Assembly: GCA_027484125.1 (NCBI GenBank)
Contig: JAIXUI010000009.1
Coordinates: forward strand, 39,738 to 103,737
Source: Bacteroidota bacterium
Lineage (GTDB): Bacteria; Bacteroidota; Bacteroidia; UBA7662; JAIXUI01
DNA: 64,000 nucleotides
Direction of reading: 5' to 3'
Below the pieces are notes generated by a model that had not been told where the DNA came from, did no database searches, and saw only the letters and a program-made list of their open reading frames with translations. This document shows, piece by piece, positions 53,096 through 62,370 of this stretch (positions are counted from its first letter, which is position 1; every line of letters begins with the position of its first letter). A program made the position numbers and the translations under genes.

Positions 53096-54924
53096 TAGTT
53101 GTTCAATAAATCAGCTTCAAGAAGACGTTGTTCTACCCAAGGTCGTTTGATGGTATCGGTCATGTATTTTTCTATCATCAAACTGGCTATTGGTGCAGCG
53201 TATAATGAACCATATCCTGCATTTTCTACATAAACCGCAATCGCAATTTTGGGTTGTTCTCTGGGGGCAAAGCATACGAAAATTGAATGTGCCTTGCCAT
53301 GCGGATTTTGGGAGGTGCCTGTTTTTCCCAAAATGGGAATATTTGGAAGGTAGGCTGAGCGAGCAGTACCATGCTCAACCACCGCCTGCATACCGTCTAA
53401 TATGTTTTCAAAGTATTTACTGTCGGCTACTTCATGTTTTGCTAAAAATCGCTTGGGTAATTCTTTGTTTTTTCCCAGATATCGAATCAGGTGAGGGGTG
53501 TAATAAAATCCTCTATTGGCAAAAATGGCTATGTAATTAGCCATCTGGATAGGAGTAGTCCCTAATTCTCCTTGCCCAATGGACATGGAGATCATATTCG
53601 TCCATTTCCAACGCTTGGTGCCATATCGCCTATCGAAAAACTCTGGAGTAGGTACTAGTCCTTTTAACTCATTAGGCATGTCTATTTCTAACTTTTTCCC
53701 TAATCCAAAGCTCATGATATCATCTCTCCATAACTGATAGTTTTGACGATTGTTGCCGAGGTTTTTATTTAACATATAGTTTTTGAAGGTATGACAGAAA
53801 TAGGCGTTACAGGATTCTGAGATGGCATGATTCAAATCAGGAACGCCATGATTTTCACCGTTGTTACAATTAACACGAAGAGAACCAATGCTAAATCCGG
53901 AGTTACAAACGAAAGTTGAGCTTGGATGTAAAATGCCCCGTTTTTGCCCTACTACTGCCATCGCTAGTTTAAAGATTGAACCCGGCGGATAGGAAGCCAT
54001 CAATGGCCTGTTAAATAGGGGTTTGGTAGGATCTCTGTATAGTTTTGAAAAGGTTTTGGAACGTTTTAAGCCTACCATGTCATTGGGATTGTAAGTAGGG
54101 GAACTTACAAATGTCAATATCTCACCTGAAGTGGGCTCTATGGCAACTACTGATCCTCGTTTGTTGGCCATTAACTTTTCAGCATAAAGTTGAAGATCGC
54201 GATCAATACTCAGATGTAAATCGTCGCCGGTAACTGCAGCAGAATCATACTCTCCATTTTTAAAACTGCCCTGAACACGGTTATAAACATCCACATATTG
54301 GTATTTAACCCCCTTGATTCCTCTTAGCCAAGGTTCATAGTATTTTTCAATACCTGCCATTCCAATATAGTCACCCATTTGATAATAGCCGTTTGATTTT
54401 ACTATATGCCTTTCATTCACTTCTCCAATATATCCGAGAACGTGTCCTGCAATGGGAATTGGATAGTCTCGCACCGTTCTGCTTTCACCATAAAAACCTG
54501 TAAACTCATAAAGTCTTTCTTGAATCTTGGCAAATTCATCAATGCTTACTTGTGATAAAAAGGTTGACGGTAAATAGGGGGAATAGTTTTTTGCCTTAAT
54601 GATTTTCTCTATAAATTCATCCTTACTGATGTTCAATAGGTCGCAAAAAGCCAATGTATCCATGGCTACATTGATCTTACGGGGAATTACTTTTATTTCA
54701 TAAATCTGCTTGTTTACCACTAGCAGTTTTCCATTTCTATCATAGATTAAGCCTCTATCCGGATAAACAGTAGTTTTTCTTATTGCATTTTTTTCTGCCA
54801 ATGTGGCATATGACTTATCTATGATTTGCAGATAAATCAGCCTTATCAAAAAAACCAAAAACACCGCCATCATAAGAATGATAACAGTATTCTTTCTGCT
54901 TAGGTTACTTATACTTCCTTCCAC
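53095..54924 (-). CDS. mrdA: Penicillin-binding protein 2 (transpeptidase)
   Basis: Class B PBP that cross-links the new lateral wall, partner of RodA. 609 residues. One N-terminal span (about 14-33), a pedestal domain with R-G-L-I-Y-D-R-N-G, and the transpeptidase domain with S316-I-F-K319, S-C-N at 371-373 and K-T-G at 534-536. The start is GTG at 54924, within the 3' end of mreD (20-nt overlap). Confidence 0.95.
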   Translation of the reverse strand: MEGSISNLSRKNTVIILMMAVFLVFLIRLIYLQIIDKSYATLAEKNAIRKTTVYPDRGLIYDRNGKLLVVNKQIYEIKVIPRKINVAMDTLAFCDLLNISKDEFIEKIIKAKNYSPYLPSTFLSQVSIDEFAKIQERLYEFTGFYGESRTVRDYPIPIAGHVLGYIGEVNERHIVKSNGYYQMGDYIGMAGIEKYYEPWLRGIKGVKYQYVDVYNRVQGSFKNGEYDSAAVTGDDLHLSIDRDLQLYAEKLMANKRGSVVAIEPTSGEILTFVSSPTYNPNDMVGLKRSKTFSKLYRDPTKPLFNRPLMASYPPGSIFKLAMAVVGQKRGILHPSSTFVCNSGFSIGSLRVNCNNGENHGVPDLNHAISESCNAYFCHTFKNYMLNKNLGNNRQNYQLWRDDIMSFGLGKKLEIDMPNELKGLVPTPEFFDRRYGTKRWKWTNMISMSIGQGELGTTPIQMANYIAIFANRGFYYTPHLIRYLGKNKELPKRFLAKHEVADSKYFENILDGMQAVVEHGTARSAYLPNIPILGKTGTSQNPHGKAHSIFVCFAPREQPKIAIAVYVENAGYGSLYAAPIASLMIEKYMTDTIKRPWVEQRLLEADLLNN

Positions 54925-55426
54925 TTTTTATTAGTAAAAGCCTGAATATCAATACGAAAACCAAAGACATCAGTGCAGCAGGAACTGCTTTGAAGATAAC
55001 AACGGGTAGCTTACTGAATTGAAAAATCTCTAAAGTGAAAAGCCAAATGTGGTGAAGAAGAATAAGTATTCCCGAATAAGTAGCAAATCTTGGAATTTCA
55101 ATTTCTTCAATATCAAAAGTTGAATCACCCTCATAGGAAGATTGAGGGACAGAAAATGATAATACATATCCACGCATGGTCATCATCCAAACACAGGCTG
55201 AGGCATGCATCCCACCGGTATTGAGAAATAAGTCAACAATTAATCCGGTTACAAAGCCAAAAAGGAGGGACGTCCAGCGTGGAAATTGATAAGGATACAA
55301 AAGCAAAACCCATAGGTATGGATAGGGACTTAGCCATCCTAGAAATGATATCTTACTAAATAGTGTAACCTGCAAAAACAGACCTAACCCTAAGCGCCAA
55401 AGCAGCGAAAAAAGCTCACTGGACAT
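54905..55426 (-). CDS. mreD: Rod-shape protein MreD
   Basis: Small inner-membrane protein of the elongasome, 173 residues with about five spans. The sequence diverges widely between species, but L-P-L-like Y-P-Y-L-W-V-L-L-L-Y-P, G-F-V-T-G-L-I-V-D-L-F and the position between mreC and mrdA fix the call. A charged loop near residues 100-115 (D-S-T-F-D-I-E-E-I-E) is unusual. Overlaps mreC by 11 nt. Confidence 0.88.
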   Translation of the reverse strand: MSSELFSLLWRLGLGLFLQVTLFSKISFLGWLSPYPYLWVLLLYPYQFPRWTSLLFGFVTGLIVDLFLNTGGMHASACVWMMTMRGYVLSFSVPQSSYEGDSTFDIEEIEIPRFATYSGILILLHHIWLFTLEIFQFSKLPVVIFKAVPAALMSLVFVLIFRLLLIKSGRKYK

Positions 55427-56252
55427 CTTCTGTTATTTGTTTTTCTAAAACATTGCGTTCCTCTTTCAAAAGGTCATCAACTACATAAACATAATCGAGT
55501 TTTCGCATATCAGAGTTAAGTTTTACAGTGATTTTGTAGGTGTTTGAGCCAGAGGGTAATTCAAAATCACTGATGTAACCTACCGGAATACCGCTTGGAA
55601 ATAGATTAGAATAAGGTGAGGTAACGATCTTCATGCCTTTTTTAACCGGTAAATGCCTGGGTATATCATTCAAAGTTCCTGTCTGGTAATCACTACCATC
55701 CCAAAAGATAACTCCAGTATAGTTTAGCGGTTCAATAATACAGGAAAGTCTGAATTTGGGATTCAATACAGAGATGACCGATGAAAAGTGAGGACTAACC
55801 TGATGAACTATTCCAGCTATGCCATTAGAAGTCATAACCCCAGACCTTGGTTTTATTCCTTGATTACTACCTTTATCAATAATAAGATAATTGGCTGAGA
55901 GGTGAGCAGTTGAATTAACAACCTTAGCCCAAGTGTAGGTAAATTGCTGTTGAAGTGCTGTGTCTATGACACTGGTTTTGGTAGTGCTATCATACCGCAA
56001 GGACGTTACAAGAAGCGTTTTCAATCTCGCATTTTCTGCAGAAAGACTATCGTTGATGGTACTCAGCCGTACGAATGAAACGGCATCATTGAGAAACTTA
56101 TAATAGGTACCTATCCAATAGTTAGACGATGAAATGTAACCAGCTTTTTGAAAGGCATTCTGTTGAGCAGATAAATACAGCGCCAAACTCTGTAATATCA
56201 GGAAAAGCACTACAATGTGCCTTTTGATTAAAAAGGCTAAAAACCTACGCAT
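55416..56252 (-). CDS. mreC: Rod-shape protein MreC
   Basis: Bitopic elongasome protein, 278 residues: a short cytoplasmic tail, one span (about 11-28), a coiled-coil (S-L-S-A-E-N-A-R-L-K-T-L-L) and a double beta-barrel periplasmic part with L-I-I-D-K-G-S-N-Q-G-I-K, G-V-M-T-S-N-G-I-A-G-I-V and G-I-P-V-G-Y-I-S. Lies 5 bp after mreB and overlaps mreD. Confidence 0.93.
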   Translation of the reverse strand: MRRFLAFLIKRHIVVLFLILQSLALYLSAQQNAFQKAGYISSSNYWIGTYYKFLNDAVSFVRLSTINDSLSAENARLKTLLVTSLRYDSTTKTSVIDTALQQQFTYTWAKVVNSTAHLSANYLIIDKGSNQGIKPRSGVMTSNGIAGIVHQVSPHFSSVISVLNPKFRLSCIIEPLNYTGVIFWDGSDYQTGTLNDIPRHLPVKKGMKIVTSPYSNLFPSGIPVGYISDFELPSGSNTYKITVKLNSDMRKLDYVYVVDDLLKEERNVLEKQITEDVQ

Positions 56253-56257
56253 GACAC

Positions 56258-57280
56258 TTAGGTCATCAGGAAGTTAAATCGATTGATGTTCTTTAAAGCG
56301 ATACCTGTTCCTCTTACAACCGCACGCAGCGGATCTTCTGCAATCTGAACTTTTAGCTTTGTTTTTTGGCTAATGCGTTTGTCAAGGCCACGAATAAGCG
56401 CGCCTCCACCAGTTAACCAGATGCCATTTTCTTCAATATCAGCAGAAAGCTCTGGAGGAGTGATTTCAAGTGCACTTAAAATAGCTGACTCTACTTTGGA
56501 GATGGACTTATCTAAAGCATGAGCGATTTCCGAATAAGATACTGTAACTTTTTTGGGCACGCCGGTTAACAAGTCTCTACCAGATACTTGGTAATCTTCA
56601 GGAGGATTAGGAAGTTCGGTAAGTGCAGAACCGATGTTTATTTTAATATTCTCGGCAGTACGTTCTCCAATGAGGATGTTATGTTGGCGACGAATATGGT
56701 CCAAGATATCATTGGTAAATTCATCACCAGCAACCCTAATAGATTGATCGCAAACAATTCCGGCCAGAGCAATTACAGCAATTTCAGAAGTTCCACCACC
56801 AATATCGATGATCATATTCCCTTTGGGCTCTTCTACGTCAATGCCTATACCTATTGCAGCTGCCATAGGTTCATGAATCATATAAACTTCCTTAGCACCT
56901 GCATGTTGTGCGGAGTCTCTAACCGCCCTTTTTTCTACCTCTGTGATACCAGAGGGGATACAAATTACCATTTTCAAGGAAGGAGAGAAAAAACGACTTC
57001 GTTGAGGGATCATGTTGATCATCCCACGAATCATATATTCTGCAGCATGAAAATCAGCGATTACTCCATCTCTCAGAGGTCTTACCGTTTTAATGTTCTC
57101 ATGGGTTTTACCATGCATTTGCTGTGCCTGCTTGCCAATAGCAATTACTTTATTGGTCTGCCTGTTGATGGCCACAATGGAGGGCTCATCCACTACGATT
57201 TTATCCTTGAAAATGATCAGGGTATTGGCTGTACCTAAATCGATGGCGATTTCTTGTTGTATGACGTCGAAAAGACCCAT
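56258..57280 (-). CDS. mreB: Rod-shape actin homologue MreB
   Basis: Membrane-associated actin-like filament that positions the lateral wall machine. 340 residues. Phosphate 1 D-L-G-T-A-N-T-L-I near residue 15, phosphate 2 I-D-I-G-G-G-T-S-E-I-A-V, adenosine motif W-L-T-G-G-G-A-L-I-R-G, and I-G-I-D-V-E-E-P interface. It is preceded by purH (18-bp gap), an arrangement I recall from other Bacteroidota. Confidence 0.97.
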   Translation of the reverse strand: MGLFDVIQQEIAIDLGTANTLIIFKDKIVVDEPSIVAINRQTNKVIAIGKQAQQMHGKTHENIKTVRPLRDGVIADFHAAEYMIRGMINMIPQRSRFFSPSLKMVICIPSGITEVEKRAVRDSAQHAGAKEVYMIHEPMAAAIGIGIDVEEPKGNMIIDIGGGTSEIAVIALAGIVCDQSIRVAGDEFTNDILDHIRRQHNILIGERTAENIKINIGSALTELPNPPEDYQVSGRDLLTGVPKKVTVSYSEIAHALDKSISKVESAILSALEITPPELSADIEENGIWLTGGGALIRGLDKRISQKTKLKVQIAEDPLRAVVRGTGIALKNINRFNFLMT

Positions 57281-57298
57281 GGTATGGTCTGGGGTTGT

Positions 57299-58822
57299 TT
57301 AATGTTTGAAGTGTCTGTAACCGGTAAACACCATGGAAAGGCCATGGGTATTGCAAAAATCGATGGAGTCTTGGTCCTTGATTGACCCACCGGGTTGAAT
57401 GATTGTTCTAATACCTTCCCGATAGGCCATTTCCACAGAATCTGCAAACGGGAAAAATGCATCGGATGCCAAAACACAATCATGAACTTCATGATTGAAC
57501 TGTTTGGCACGCTGTACCGCATGATGAAGGGCTTCGATACGTGAGGTTTGACCAGTGCCAGATCCGATTAGCTGTTTATTTTTGACCAACACTATGGCAT
57601 TACTCTTAGTATGCTTCACTAGTTTATTGGCAAAAATCATGTCCTCCATTTTGGATTGATCGGGTTGATGTGTTGTCACAACATTCATTTCGTTGTTACT
57701 TTCAGTTACAGCATCGCGATCTTGTTCGAGTACTCCTCCTAGAAGGCTCCGGAATTGTTTGGTAGGTATTTCGAATGGTCTGCTTTTAAGGACAATTCTG
57801 TTTTTCTTTTTACAAAGGAGTTCTAAGGCATCCTCAGTGAATTCGGGTGCGATAAGAACTTCATAGAAGATTTTGTCAATATCCTCCGCTATAGTTCTGT
57901 CTATCGTGCAGTTGGATGCGATGATTCCCCCAAATGCTGCCACAGGATCTCCGGCTAAAGCGGCACGCCATGCATCGAAAACATTTGTCCGAGAGGCCAT
58001 TCCACAAGCATTGTTGTGTTTAATAACACAAAAACTTGGCTCTGTAAAATCTGAAATAAGATGGATGGCAGAATCTACGTCCAGTAAGTTATTATAGGAG
58101 AGTTCCTTGCCATTTAACTTCTCGAATACTTGATCCAAGTTGCCGTAGAACACTCCTTGTTGGTGGGGATTTTCGCCATATCGAAGAACATGACCATTGG
58201 CATGGCTGGTTTTGAAAGCTGAAATTGAAGGCTCTCGGTTTAAATAGTGGAATATGGCCGTGTCGTAGTGTGATACCGTGTTGAAAGCTTGCGCCGCTAA
58301 AAAGCTGCGCTGTTCCAAGGTGGTTGAACAATTTTGTTTGGATAATATTTCAAGCAACAAGTGATAGTCATTCGGGCGGGATACTACTGTTGAATATTGA
58401 AAGTTTTTAGCTGCCGCTCGTATCAGGGAAACGCCACCAATGTCAATTTTCTCAATAACCTCCTCATGGCTTGCACCTGATTCAAGCGTCCTCTCAAATG
58501 GATACAAGTCAACCATGACTAGGTCGATAGGAGGGATATTGAAACCTGCCATATCGTTCAAGTCATCCATCAAGTCTTTCCTAGAAAGAATTCCTCCGAA
58601 GACAACAGGATGAAGTGTTTTGACTCGGCCACCTAAAATGGACGGGAAGCCGGTTATGGACTCAACGGATATGACTTCAATGCCTAGTCCTTTGATAAAA
58701 GTTTCTGTTCCTCCTGTAGAGTAGATAGTTACCCCATGTTGGGCCAATACGCTAACAATCGGCTCTAATTGGCTTTTGTCGTAAACAGAAATTAGAGCAG
58801 ACTTTATGGGTAGGAAACTCAT
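57299..58822 (-). CDS. purH: Bifunctional AICAR transformylase / IMP cyclohydrolase
   Basis: Last two steps of purine synthesis. 507 residues. The N-terminal MGS-like cyclohydrolase (about 1-195) has S-V-Y-D-K-S, Y-S-T-G-G-T and G-G-R-V-K-T-L-H-P; the transformylase (about 196-507) has R-Y-G-E-N-P-H-Q-Q, the catalytic K-H-N-N-A-C-G, and G-S-G-T-G-Q-T-S-R at the folate/AICAR site. First gene of the purH-mreBCD-mrdA-rodA run, with a TATTTTTG box 23 nt upstream. Confidence 0.96.
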   Translation of the reverse strand: MSFLPIKSALISVYDKSQLEPIVSVLAQHGVTIYSTGGTETFIKGLGIEVISVESITGFPSILGGRVKTLHPVVFGGILSRKDLMDDLNDMAGFNIPPIDLVMVDLYPFERTLESGASHEEVIEKIDIGGVSLIRAAAKNFQYSTVVSRPNDYHLLLEILSKQNCSTTLEQRSFLAAQAFNTVSHYDTAIFHYLNREPSISAFKTSHANGHVLRYGENPHQQGVFYGNLDQVFEKLNGKELSYNNLLDVDSAIHLISDFTEPSFCVIKHNNACGMASRTNVFDAWRAALAGDPVAAFGGIIASNCTIDRTIAEDIDKIFYEVLIAPEFTEDALELLCKKKNRIVLKSRPFEIPTKQFRSLLGGVLEQDRDAVTESNNEMNVVTTHQPDQSKMEDMIFANKLVKHTKSNAIVLVKNKQLIGSGTGQTSRIEALHHAVQRAKQFNHEVHDCVLASDAFFPFADSVEMAYREGIRTIIQPGGSIKDQDSIDFCNTHGLSMVFTGYRHFKH

Positions 58823-58845
58823 GGAAGGAGAGGATTTTGGTGACG

Positions 58846-58853
58846 CAAAAATA
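58846..58853 (-). promoter_or_regulatory. -7 element TATTTTTG for the purH-mre-rodA operon
   Basis: Exact TAnnTTTG match on the minus strand, 23 nt before the purH ATG and followed by gcgtcacc. No TTTG at the -33 distance. Confidence 0.55.
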
Positions 58854-58884
58854 GAAAATCTATTGGCAGTAATTTTCTACTTTG

Positions 58885-59898
58885 TTACCATTTAATTAAT
58901 GCCGAAGCCCAAGTGAATCCGCTGCCGAAAGCGGCAAGACATACCAAATCGCCAGGCTTGATTCTGCCTGCTTCCCAAGCTTCGCTCAATGCAATGGGTA
59001 TGGACGCAGCAGTTGTGTTTCCGTATTTATGGATATTGGAAACCACCCGCTCTTCAGGAAGATTCATAGACTCCCTGATGTAGGTTGTTATCCGCAGATT
59101 AGCTTGGTGAGGTACTAACAAATCGAGGTCCGAGGCACTTAAGCCATTTGAAGCCAATGCTTCATTGATAACCTCTGGAAACCTAGTAACTGCATGTTTA
59201 AAAACATAATTTCCATTCATATAGGGGTAAATTCCTGTAGCTTCATCAATCATTTCTTTTGAAAGCCGTACCTCACGACTGCTACCAGGGTCTAATACAG
59301 CCAACTCTTCTGCATACTGGCCTTCACTATGCAAGTGGGTAGAAAGAATACCTCGTCCTTCATCTTCGCATCTGCTTACAATCGCGGCTCCTGCGCCATC
59401 TCCGAATATAACGGACACTCCTCTTCCTCTTGTGGTCATATCTAAACCGGTGCTATGAATCTCTGAACCGATTACTAAAACATGCTTGTACATGCCGGTT
59501 TTTACGAATTGATCAGCTACAGAGAGAGCATATACAAAGCCGGAACATTGATCACGAACATCTAAAGCGCCAACTGTTTTGTCGCCCATTAGTTCTTTTT
59601 GAACCAATACTCCTGAGCCTGGAAAAAAATAATCAGGACTTAAGGTTGCAAAAACGATAAACTCAATATCATCGGGGGATAAACCGGCGCGTTCTAATGC
59701 CACTCTTGCAGCCTTAACGCCCATGTTGGCACAGGTGTCCACACCGGGTGTAAAATGTCGACGTTCTTTAATCCCAGTTCTCAATTGAATCCATTCGTCG
59801 GAAGTTTCCATGATTTTGGATAAATCTTCATTTGTGACAATCTTCTCAGGGACGTAGTGCCCAACTCCTGATAGAATTGAGCGGAACATTTTGGCCAT
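58885..59898 (-). CDS. fabH: Beta-ketoacyl-ACP synthase III (FabH)
   Basis: Starts fatty-acid synthesis by condensing acyl-CoA with malonyl-ACP. 337 residues with catalytic C118 (R-D-Q-C-S-G-F), His in V-P-H-Q-A-N and Asn in K-Y-G-N-T-T-A-A, plus the substrate loop W-I-Q-L-R-T-G-I-K-E-R. A second in-frame ATG at 59889 could also serve. It stands alone, not beside plsX or rpmF; Bacteroidota often hold more than one fabH. Divergent from the Hpt gene. Confidence 0.94.
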   Translation of the reverse strand: MAKMFRSILSGVGHYVPEKIVTNEDLSKIMETSDEWIQLRTGIKERRHFTPGVDTCANMGVKAARVALERAGLSPDDIEFIVFATLSPDYFFPGSGVLVQKELMGDKTVGALDVRDQCSGFVYALSVADQFVKTGMYKHVLVIGSEIHSTGLDMTTRGRGVSVIFGDGAGAAIVSRCEDEGRGILSTHLHSEGQYAEELAVLDPGSSREVRLSKEMIDEATGIYPYMNGNYVFKHAVTRFPEVINEALASNGLSASDLDLLVPHQANLRITTYIRESMNLPEERVVSNIHKYGNTTAASIPIALSEAWEAGRIKPGDLVCLAAFGSGFTWASALIKW

Positions 59899-59924
59899 TT
59901 TGGTGTTTTTTTCGTTTAATTACG

Positions 59925-59932
59925 CGAATGTA
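59925..59932 (-). promoter_or_regulatory. -7 element TACATTCG upstream of fabH
   Basis: TTCG-class -7 box on the minus strand, 26 nt before the fabH ATG. Same class as rpoD and gyrA. Confidence 0.45.
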
Positions 59933-59946
59933 AAGTGTTTGAACGT

Positions 59947-59954
59947 TAGATTTG
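59947..59954 (+). promoter_or_regulatory. -7 element TAGATTTG upstream of the Hpt gene
   Basis: Exact TAnnTTTG match, 39 nt before the ATG at 59994. It lies 14 bp from the divergent fabH box, so the two promoters are back to back. Confidence 0.5.
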
Positions 59955-59993
59955 TGTCTTACTGAATGCAATCATTATAATCAGGTCACAAAA

Positions 59994-60335
59994 ATGAGTC
60001 TAGTTTCCTTTGCTTATCTTGAAGAAATCTCCGGTGGTGATAAAGACTTTCAGAAAGAAATCGTTAACACCTTCTTAGAGGAAATAAACCCTGATTTATC
60101 AGCACTTCAACAACATGCTGATGCAGGAAACTGGATTGAAATGGGAAAAATGGCCCATAAAGTGAAAGCACCCATCGGAATGCTTTGTGGGGAAGAAATG
60201 AAAGACAAGGTGCTCTTCCTTGAAAAAAATGCAAAAGCCATGACTTCTACTGACCAGCTTCCGGCTAAAGTCACTGAATTTCTTTCTATGATGCAACAGG
60301 TAATTGCTGAGCTAAAGGCCGCTTTCCCTGCATAA
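59994..60335 (+). CDS. Orphan histidine phosphotransfer (Hpt) protein
   Basis: 113-residue all-helical protein. The phospho-acceptor motif is M-A-H-K-V-K-A-P-I-G (H55), matching the Hpt H-x-x-K pattern, with the preceding helix F-Q-K-E-I-V-N-T-F-L-E-E and the following G-E-E-M-K-D-K-V-L-F-L-E. There is no kinase or receiver domain. The frame could extend to 59952, but the ATG at 59994 begins the folded domain. No two-component gene is adjacent; the nearest partner with a receiver but no ATPase domain is the PAS-DHp-REC protein at 20990-22597. Confidence 0.85.
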   Translation: MSLVSFAYLEEISGGDKDFQKEIVNTFLEEINPDLSALQQHADAGNWIEMGKMAHKVKAPIGMLCGEEMKDKVLFLEKNAKAMTSTDQLPAKVTEFLSMMQQVIAELKAAFPA

Positions 60336-60366
60336 CGTATCATATTTGCGCCGCTAATCTCTTTTC

Positions 60367-61443
60367 ATGAAAAAACTGAATGAAGAAGCGGTAATCCAAG
60401 CACTTTCACGTGTTATTGAACCGGATCTAAAAAAAGATTTGATAACACTTAAAATGGTCCGTGATGTAAAAATTACAAGTGCCACAGGTGTTTATTTCGA
60501 AATTTGTCTTACTACTCCAGCCTGTCCTCTAAAAGAGGAAATGAAAGCTTCTTGTGAAAAAGAACTTTTAACTGACTTCCCCGAACTTACAAACATAGAT
60601 ATACACTTCTCTGCGGAAGTAATTACCCGTAAATCAGATCCTTTGATTCCGGGTGTCCGAAATATCATCGCTGTTTCGTCTGGAAAAGGAGGGGTTGGCA
60701 AATCAACAGTGGCCGCTAACCTCGCCCTTGCGCTAGCTTCAAAAGGTGCCAAAACTGGTTTGCTTGATGCAGACATATATGGGCCTTCGGTGCCTATTTT
60801 GATGGGTGTGCAAGGTCAAAAGCCTGAAATGGTGGATATCGAAGGTAAAAACAAGATTCTGCCGCTTCAAAAGTATGGATTGAGCATCATGTCAATAGGA
60901 TTATTGATTGATGAGAGACAGGCAATTGTTTGGAGAGGCCCGATGGTTAGTTCTGCCCTCAGACAGTTCTTTAGCGATGTGAATTGGGGTGAACTCGATT
61001 ACCTGGTAGTTGACTTGCCTCCTGGAACCGGCGATATACACCTTACTTTTGCTCAGCTTGTGCCAATTGCTGCTACGATTGTAGTTACAACTCCTCAAAA
61101 AGTAGCCACTGCCGATGCTCGCAAAGGTGCAGCCATGTTTCAAATCCCGCAAATCAACGTACCGCTTACAGGTGTAGTAGAAAATATGGCTTGGTTTACG
61201 CCTAAAGAACATCCTGATGAAAAATACTTCTTATTTGGACAAGGAGGTGGTGCTGACTTGGCAAAACAACTTAACATAGATTTGTTGTCTCAAATACCTT
61301 TGGATCAGTCCTTTAGCGAAGGTGGCGCAAGCGGTTTAGTGGTAATTGACCATCCAGAATCCAATACTGCCATGGCGTTTCAAGATTTAGCTGCCGAAAT
61401 AGCACGTAGGCTTGCTGTTCAATCTCATTTAACACAACGATAA
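60367..61443 (+). CDS. mrp: Mrp/ApbC family P-loop ATPase (Fe-S carrier)
   Basis: Carries or assembles Fe-S clusters. 358 residues: an N-terminal MIP18/DUF59 domain (about 5-85; T-T-P-A-C-P) and a ParA-like ATPase with the deviant Walker A S-S-G-K-G-G-V-G-K-S-T (104-114) and D-Y-L-V-V-D-L-P-P-G-T-G-D. The C-x-x-C that binds the cluster in E. coli Mrp is missing; the matching segment reads V-E-N-M-A-W-F-T-P-K-E-H, a form I recall from other Bacteroidota. It begins 31 bp after the Hpt stop and precedes usp, nfu and pyrF. Confidence 0.92.
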   Translation: MKKLNEEAVIQALSRVIEPDLKKDLITLKMVRDVKITSATGVYFEICLTTPACPLKEEMKASCEKELLTDFPELTNIDIHFSAEVITRKSDPLIPGVRNIIAVSSGKGGVGKSTVAANLALALASKGAKTGLLDADIYGPSVPILMGVQGQKPEMVDIEGKNKILPLQKYGLSIMSIGLLIDERQAIVWRGPMVSSALRQFFSDVNWGELDYLVVDLPPGTGDIHLTFAQLVPIAATIVVTTPQKVATADARKGAAMFQIPQINVPLTGVVENMAWFTPKEHPDEKYFLFGQGGGADLAKQLNIDLLSQIPLDQSFSEGGASGLVVIDHPESNTAMAFQDLAAEIARRLAVQSHLTQR

Positions 61444-61465
61444 AGGAGTTTATACTCCAATTTGT

Positions 61466-61473
61466 TATCTTTG
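61466..61473 (+). promoter_or_regulatory. -7 element TATCTTTG upstream of the universal stress protein gene
   Basis: Exact TAnnTTTG match in the 42-bp gap after mrp, 12 nt before the ATG at 61486. It suggests that usp-nfu-pyrF can be expressed without mrp. Confidence 0.5.
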
Positions 61474-61485
61474 TTCATCAGCCCT

Positions 61486-62346
61486 ATGAAAACCATTCTT
61501 GTACCCACCGATTTTTCACATGATTCAATACAAGCTTTTGAGAGTGCTATCTCATTAGCCAAGTCAAATGGTGCCCAAATTATCCTTCTTCACGTACATA
61601 AGGTAGTTTCTATCGCAAGTGTTGATTCAGTTGCCGGAATTCCCGTTTCTTACAACATTTCTCCGGAAGCTGAGGAAGCAGCCATGCGGGCTGAAACTAA
61701 AAAGCTTGAGGCATTTGCTGAAAAATTTGTGGATAGAGGCGTTTCAATCTCTACTAAAATCATCAAGGATTATAGCCCAGGAAGCCTCGACCCAGATCTA
61801 ATTCTTGAGATTCCCTCAGATTTAATCATCATGGGAACCAAAGGACATTCTGTCTTGGAAAATGTTATTGTAGGCTCTAACACACTCAACTTGGTAAGAG
61901 AATCAGATAGACCGGTTTTGGTGGTTAAGAAAAATCCACTTGCTGTACAGGTTACAAACATGCTGATTCCAACAGATTTTGAACCTTGGAGTAACAATTT
62001 GTCTAAAGAAATTTTGGGTTTCGCGAACGCATTCGGAGCGAAAATCCATTTTTGCTATGTTCACTTACCAGGTGCTGTAGGATTTATGACTACCCAAGAT
62101 GTGTTGAAAAAGGCAGAAACCTTCGCAAAGAAGCATCACATTACCGATTACACGGTGGATTTGGTCAATGAACTTACCGAGGAACAAGGAATTCTATTTT
62201 GTGCTGAAAAAAGGAAGGCAGATCTCATCGTCATGCCTACTCATGGAAGAAGTGGATTAGAGCGCTTTTTTAAAGGCTCAGTGACTGAAAATGTCTTGAA
62301 TGACAGCCATTTTCCGGTACTTACTTTGAGCATGAAAACCCGATAA
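61486..62346 (+). CDS. Tandem-domain universal stress protein
   Basis: 286 residues from the ATG at 61486 (M-K-T-I-L-V-P-T-D-F-S), two Usp domains. Domain 1 (about 1-145) has a complete ATP-binding signature G-T-K-G-x9-G-S (beginning in I-I-M-G-T-K-G-H). In domain 2 (about 155-286) the equivalent reads P-T-H-G-x9-G-S, so its first Gly is replaced by Pro and nucleotide binding is less certain. Eight residues upstream in frame look non-coding and overlap the -7 element. Role under stress is inferred from the family. Confidence 0.9.
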   Translation: MKTILVPTDFSHDSIQAFESAISLAKSNGAQIILLHVHKVVSIASVDSVAGIPVSYNISPEAEEAAMRAETKKLEAFAEKFVDRGVSISTKIIKDYSPGSLDPDLILEIPSDLIIMGTKGHSVLENVIVGSNTLNLVRESDRPVLVVKKNPLAVQVTNMLIPTDFEPWSNNLSKEILGFANAFGAKIHFCYVHLPGAVGFMTTQDVLKKAETFAKKHHITDYTVDLVNELTEEQGILFCAEKRKADLIVMPTHGRSGLERFFKGSVTENVLNDSHFPVLTLSMKTR

Positions 62347-62370
62347 CTAACATTATCCCTATTTTTGTGC

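Noticed and set aside
56588-57238. 216-codon plus-strand frame
   Set aside because: Lies wholly antisense to mreB, shows no domain, and its composition is what the mreB codons would produce in reverse.
61445-61458. ggagt-ttat-actcc hairpin after mrp as an intrinsic terminator
   Set aside because: A 5-bp stem with low GC and no real T-run; it could equally be part of the usp promoter region.
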